From positions 262,001-326,000 of the forward strand of contig CAUYUJ010014192.1 in the NCBI GenBank assembly GCA_963575745.1: DNA of 64,000 nucleotides, in the 5' to 3' direction. The position numbers and the translations under genes are program-made. The DNA comes from Prorocentrum cordatum. Its lineage: Eukaryota; Sar; Dinophyceae; Prorocentrales; Prorocentraceae. This document shows, piece by piece, positions 60,216-64,000 of the stretch (positions within the stretch are counted from its first letter, which is position 1; each line of letters starts with the position of its first letter). The notes under the pieces were generated by a model. It ran no database searches. It saw only the letters and a list, made by a program, of their open reading frames with translations, and was not told the origin of the DNA.

Positions 60216-60844
60216 AGGAGGGCCTGGGGAAGGGGGGGGGGATCAGTGACGAGCACAGCGCTTGAGGAGGAGGGCCCAGGGAAACGGAAGGGGGCTGCGA
60301 CGGGCCCAGGGAAAGGGTGGGCGCAGGGAAAGGGGCCGACAGAGACGACGACTAACGAATGACGGAGGCGACGGCTCGAACGGACAGGCCTCTCACACAC
60401 GCCGACCAGGTCGGCGGATTTGTTCAGTGCGCCCCCCTCCCCCCCCCTCCCCCCCACAGGATTTCTCGACTTTATCCCGAAAGCGGCTCTTATCTTGCGC
60501 CGTGCTTTGACGGCCCCGGAGCGTGGCGCGGGCCCCCAGAGGCCGAAAACTGGGAACAATGTCCGTGCCGTTGTTTTCTCAATGCTTTGGAAGTCTGGGG
60601 GGTGTCGGACGGGGCTGGGACGAGGATAAGTTCAGAGCGTGCAGGAAGGCCGCGGCGCCCGAGACGACCTCTGGAGCTGTTGGATATCCGAGATTCTCGA
60701 TCTAGTCTCACCCCTATAATATCCTCGTCCTGGTTTTGTCTTACATGGGAGCCGCGTGCATCCGTGCAATTCCATGTTTGCATTCGCTTGCGCTGGCGTC
60801 TGGCAATCGATGACAGAGAGCACCGATTCGGCGTCTATGCAGCC
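60216..60844. other. No gene; short GGAGGAGGGCCCAGGGAAA repeats
   Basis: CTTGAGGAGGAGGGCC occurs at 60208 and 60261, with GGGCCCAGGGAAA steps. The rest has no supported frame. Confidence 0.5.
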
Positions 60845-60905
60845 TGCATGCAGCGTCGATGTAGCATCGATCAGCGTTGATTGAAGTCGAATAGCGTGGA
60901 GCCGC
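60845..60905 (+). repeat. AGCGTCGATGTAGCATCGA block
   Basis: Short run related to 8551-8685. Confidence 0.55.
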
Positions 60906-60967
60906 AAGAACCTGCAAGATGACATGGGCCGAAGAAGGAACAACACACACAAACACAAACAGAAACG

Positions 60968-61101
60968 TTGGCGCTCCTCGCGGATTTCTCGGATCCGCGC
61001 TGGGAGCCCCCTGGCGGCGCCTCCGGCGCCGCTCCTGGCGCGCGGAGCGCGCCAGGGAGGGGGGCCCAGCGCGGATCCAAGAGATCAGCGCGGAGCGCCA
61101 A
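60968..61101. mobile_element. F3 foldback element, copy 4 (best copy)
   Basis: Left arm TTGGCGCTCCTCGCGGATTT with CTCGGATCCGCGCTGGGAGC; right arm CCCAGCGCGGATCCAAGAGA with TCAGCGCGGAGCGCCAA. About 52-bp arms, loop GGCGCCTCCGGCGCCGCTCC. 134 bp. Confidence 0.9.
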
Positions 61102-61234
61102 AAGTGTTGGTTTACATGTTTTGCTCTCCTTCTCATAGGGGATTCCCATGACTTGCCACAGGAACATCGGGCTTCAGCGCCTCTCTCGCTGATGGGCCTG
61201 TTTTCCACCACCACCACCAACATAAGTTGGAGGG

Positions 61235-61365
61235 GGGAAGAAGGTGGAGGAGGAGGAGGAGGAGGAGGGAGGAGGAGGAGGAGGAGGAGGAGGAGGAGGA
61301 GGAGAGGAGAGGGAGGAGGAGAGGGAGGAGGAGAGGGAGGAGGAGAGGGAGGAGGAGGACCCCCT
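61235..61365 (+). repeat. (GAG)n array
   Basis: GGAGGAGGA repeats grading to GAGAGGGAGGAGGAGAGGGA. Confidence 0.95.
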
Positions 61366-61557
61366 CCCCCTCCAGCCTGTGGTGGTGGTGGTGGCGGAAG
61401 ATGGGCTCATCACTCGTGGCACTGGAGAGGCCCGCGGCGCGCAGGGCGCAGGGCGGCGCCCGCGCCCCGCCGCCTGGCTCCCGCGGGCCCGTGCCTCACT
61501 GCGCTCGGCCTCGTGGGCCGTGCCGTCGGCGGAGGGTCGGAGAAGGCATGCCTTGGC

Positions 61558-61733
61558 TTCGGTCGGGCGTGGCCCTCCTACAGGGGAGGAATTGTTCAAA
61601 CATCGTCAAAACAAACATAGTCTGGGGACGATGTTTTTCCAGTCTTTGACGACAGTGCCTGAACATTTGTGGAGGTTTTCTTTTTCGCTTTGCCGTGGGA
61701 TAGGTCGGCCAGTCGGGGGACATGCCCGACCCA
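61558..61733 (+). mobile_element. F1 TIR element, copy 14
   Basis: TCGGTCGGGCGTGGCCC, TCCTACAGGGGAGGAATTG, ATAGTCTGGGGACGATG, right CAGTCGGGGGACATGCCCG and ACCCA. The CCGCCTGTAG part of the right TIR is diverged. Confidence 0.85.
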
Positions 61734-61843
61734 GGCCTCTTGGTGCGGGCAGCTCTGCCGGCGGAGGGAGGATTGCGAGCCGGACGGAGTTATGAGCACG
61801 AGAGCGTGCGCCGAGCCCTTGCAGACGGGGCGTTTCATACACT

Positions 61844-62079
61844 CAAGCAGTGGCGAAGCGTCCTGGCTCGCCTAATAGCCCCACCAAGCAATGTTCAAAG
61901 ACCCTTTTGCGGTTCCCACGAGATGTTCTTGGAGCATTTCTGGCGGAGACGGTCTTGGTTTAACACATCGGGTTAATTTTCTAAGAACATTGTGTTTGTT
62001 CTTAAAACATTCTTTGGTGCTAAGAATATTTCGTGGTAGGACTATAGAAATGCCGGGACGGTCGGTCCCTGCTCAATGC
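61844..62079 (+). mobile_element. F8 dispersed element, copy 2
   Basis: CAAGCAGTGGCGAAGCGTCC, CCACCAAGCAATGTTCAAAG, CCCACGAGATGTTCTTGGAG, CATTTCTGGCGGAGACGGTC, TTGGTTTAACACATCGGG, TTTCTAAGAACATTGTG, GGGACGGTCGGTCCCTGCTC. Confidence 0.78.
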
Positions 62080-62537
62080 ACAGGTTGGTAGCCGAAGGTG
62101 GTGAGATCAAGTGTGCTTTCAAGCAAATGACCTGCCGCGCACCAAGTGCGAGGTCAACCCCCCCCCGCCCAGGGTTATGATGATGTATCGACGCATTCGT
62201 CATCCCGATGCATCACGCACCAGTGCGAGGGAAATGCCCTGTCGCTCCCGTCCTCGCTTGAAGAGGCCCCTCAGCTGCCGCCCTGTTTGCTGACGCCCCG
62301 TTTGCAGGGGTTTGGGATGAGGACTCGCCGGCAACGCAGCAATTTTGCAGCTCCGAGGGGTTCCCGTTCCCCCTGGCGCCGGGCGCTCGCCAGTTCCCCG
62401 ACTCATTCGGGATGGGCGGGGATGCTGTCTCCGCTTGCGTTGTTCCCTCGCGCTTGCCGGCACGGGACCATACCTGCAGAGTTTGTGTCTGATATGGTGA
62501 CCTTCGAGAAGAAACAAACGCCATAAGCATTGACATG
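62080..62537. other. No gene recognised
   Basis: No supported frame or repeat. Confidence 0.4.
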
Positions 62538-62670
62538 TTGGCGCTCCGCGCGGATTTCTTGGATCTGCGCTGGGCCCCCCTGGCGGCGCCTCCATCGCCG
62601 CGCCTGGCGCGCTCCGCGCGCCGGGGAAGGGGGTCCAGCTCAGATTCAAAGAATCCGCGCGGACATCCAA
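62538..62670. mobile_element. F3 foldback element, copy 5
   Basis: TTGGCGCTCCGCGCGGATTT, CTTGGATCTGCGCTGGGCCC, right arm CAGATTCAAAGAATCCGCGC and GGACATCCAA. Right arm diverged. Confidence 0.82.
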
Positions 62671-62744
62671 ACTGTTATGTGTATGCAGTTTTTTCTTTCT
62701 CTAGATATGGTGATCTAGTGTCCACACCCAAGACCTTGGCTGTC

Positions 62745-62862
62745 TTTCCAGGCCTCCCAGACAGGGTCAGAGCAGATGGGGCCGGGGGATCGCGCCGCAT
62801 AGCTTGCGCATCGTCTGGATGCATCGGCGATGCATCAGCGATACGGCGCGATCTCCAGATCC
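62745..62862. mobile_element. F9 foldback, copy 3
   Basis: CAGACAGGGTCAGAGCAGATG, GGGATCGCGCCGCATAGC, GGATGCATCGGCGATGCATC, GATACGGCGCGATCTCC. Confidence 0.75.
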
Positions 62863-62868
62863 CATCTT

Positions 62869-63085
62869 CAAGCAGTGGCGAGGCATTGTCTTTTTCGGCC
62901 GACCAATGTATGTTCTTATAACACCTCGTAGTGTTCACGGCATGTCCTTAGAACCTTGTTGGCTGACATTGTTTCGATTTCACACATTTGTGTTCTATGT
63001 TCAAAGAACGTTGCTTTTGCTACTGGGGCATGTCTTCCGTTCTGAGATCGTGTCCTGGTAGGCCTGCAGGAATGCCAGGGCGGCG
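62869..63085 (+). mobile_element. F8 dispersed element, copy 3 (diverged)
   Basis: CTTCAAGCAGTGGCGAGGCA, CAATGTATGTTCTTATAAC, CCTTAGAACCTTGTTGGC, ATTTCACACATTTGTG, GTTCAAAGAACGTTGC, GTAGGCCTGCAGGAATGCC. It directly follows F9 copy 3. Confidence 0.6.
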
Positions 63086-63231
63086 TATCTGCGGTGCCGC
63101 CCCGAGATGGGGACAGGGGGCGTCTCGAGAAGGAAGAGGAGGCCACACCACCGGGAAGACCCCCTCTGGGCCCTCGCGCTGGCGGTGGTGGTGCCGGTTT
63201 TCATTGCCCCTCCCCAGACTTTTAAGTCGGG

Positions 63232-63382
63232 CACGTCCCTCTACAGGAGGAAGATTCGAAAATAGTCAAAAAGTAGTCTGGGGACGATTCTTCTACCATT
63301 TTAGGACTATCTTTGGGTGTCTCTTGAGTACTGTTCCATTTGTCCTTCGAAATCAGCCTGTAGGGGGACATGCCCGACCTAA
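63232..63382 (+). mobile_element. F1 TIR element, copy 15 (reference-quality)
   Basis: TTAAGTCGGGCACGTCCC, CTCTACAGGAGGAAGATTCG, AGTAGTCTGGGGACGATTC, right ATCAGCCTGTAGGGGGACA and TGCCCGACCTAA. TAA lies at both margins. 151 bp. Confidence 0.92.
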
Positions 63383-63542
63383 CCCAAGACCTGCGTCGGC
63401 GTGTCTGTTCTGCAGCGTTAGCCCCGGAGGTCTGAACCGCTGGGACTGGCTCATCAAGGCGATAGGCTCGCATCGCCCATGTTCGATATGGGCCTGATGG
63501 CCCACCCCTCCGATGATGGTGCGGACTCGCTGCCGGGCCTAT

Positions 63543-64000
63543 CCAAGGGCGCCTTCGAGGGCGCGAAGTTATTCGCGCTTCGCGGTTCGGCTCCGATTCC
63601 TCCTCGTCCTCCTCTTCTCCCCTGGGAGGCGGCGCGAGGGCGCGAAGTTATTCGCACTTCGCGCTTCGCGCGGCGCGAAGCGCGAAGTTGGCGATGCAGC
63701 GCGAAGAGGGCTCGAAGCGCGAAGCCCTTGCTATCGCAGATCTACAGGCGATGTAACGCCGACTCCAGACAGATGGGCCCCGCAGCAGAGCCAGTCCCCC
63801 CTGTCAGTGCCCCCCGACTCTGATGCCGTGATTTCGTCGACACTGACCCTTGGACCCCCACGGTCCACAAGGGCGCTCGAGGGCGCAAAGTTTCTCGCGC
63901 TTCGCGGTTCGGTTCCGATCCCTCATCTTCCTCTTCTCCCCTGGGAGGCGGCGCGAGAGCGCGAAGTCATTCGCACTTCGCGCAGCGCGAAGCGCGAAGT
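63543..64000 (+). repeat. ~320-bp direct repeat rich in GCGCGAAG hairpins
   Basis: CAAGGGCGCCTTCGAGGGCG starts unit 1 (63544) and CAAGGGCGCTCGAGGGCGC starts unit 2 (63860). Both continue TTCGCGCTTCGCGGTTCGG, TCTTCTCCCCTGGGAGGCGG and end in GCACTTCGCG/GCGCGAAGT inverted arms (63654-63688 in unit 1: ACTTCGCGCTTCGCGC facing GCGCGAAGCGCGAAGT). Unit 2 runs off the window. Confidence 0.88.

Overview
The window reads as repeat-dominated nuclear DNA of a GC-rich eukaryote, most likely a dinoflagellate or similar large-genome alga. This is an inference. It rests on (i) two non-LTR retroelement relics whose RT/RNase H wording I associate with dinoflagellate genomes, (ii) very long runs of trinucleotide microsatellites, (iii) dense short inverted-repeat elements and (iv) the lack of any dense gene cluster. 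No rRNA, tRNA, spliced-leader or CRISPR feature was recognised. No complete ordinary protein-coding gene can be supported. Most long open frames are translations of microsatellites or minisatellites.

Layout. 0.4-4.5 kb: a decayed minus-strand RT/RNase H retroelement (LINE-A), invaded by three unrelated terminal-inverted-repeat (TIR) elements. 4.7-8.7 kb: a GGCCTCTTGGG-type minisatellite, an AATCC-rich tract, (TCC)n and foldback DNA. 9-10.8 kb: a GGATTCC minisatellite block holding a 168-bp TIR element with a clear 5-bp target duplication. 10.8-16.5 kb: tandem and segmental duplications built from (TTG)n, an AT-rich hairpin and TTCGTGGCCCC minisatellites. 16.5-20 kb: several MITEs. 20.4-24.9 kb: an APE-type LINE (LINE-B) with a 5' inversion and 14-bp target duplications, inserted in a third copy of the 14-16 kb repeat. 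25-30 kb: a 160-bp tandem repeat, a composite repeat with a (GAG)n core, a 90-bp satellite and a helicase relic. 32-38 kb: more composite repeats, MITEs, a 103-bp satellite and a 135-bp repeat. 39-46 kb: (GAT)n, (TCC)n and (ATC)n arrays with MITEs. 47-51.6 kb: two copies of a 73-bp repeat plus GAGGCT-array module. 52-64 kb: a dense mixture of MITE and foldback families and a GCGAAG-rich direct repeat at the right edge.

Recurrent families, numbered for reference. F1: TIR element, ends TTAAGTCGGGC, 15 copies. F2: nested CTTCTTAGAAG hairpin. F3: foldback with ends TTGGCGCTCC. F4: TIR GGGCCC plus AAACGACAGGGCCG. F5: TIR AAGGTACCCATACCGC. F6: ends rich in ACACACAGACACA. F7: TIR ACCACCCCAACCC with 5-bp target duplication. 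F8: about 230 bp, with GTTCTAAGAAC palindromes. F9: foldback of GATCGCGCCGCATCGCC. K: composite repeat (GAG)n plus TCTTGGGGCC minisatellite. X: the 14-16 kb repeat. The elements do not cooperate as a pathway. What they share is nested insertion and a striking tendency to lie in one orientation. Non-autonomous elements F1-F9 have no visible transposase here and would depend on proteins encoded elsewhere.
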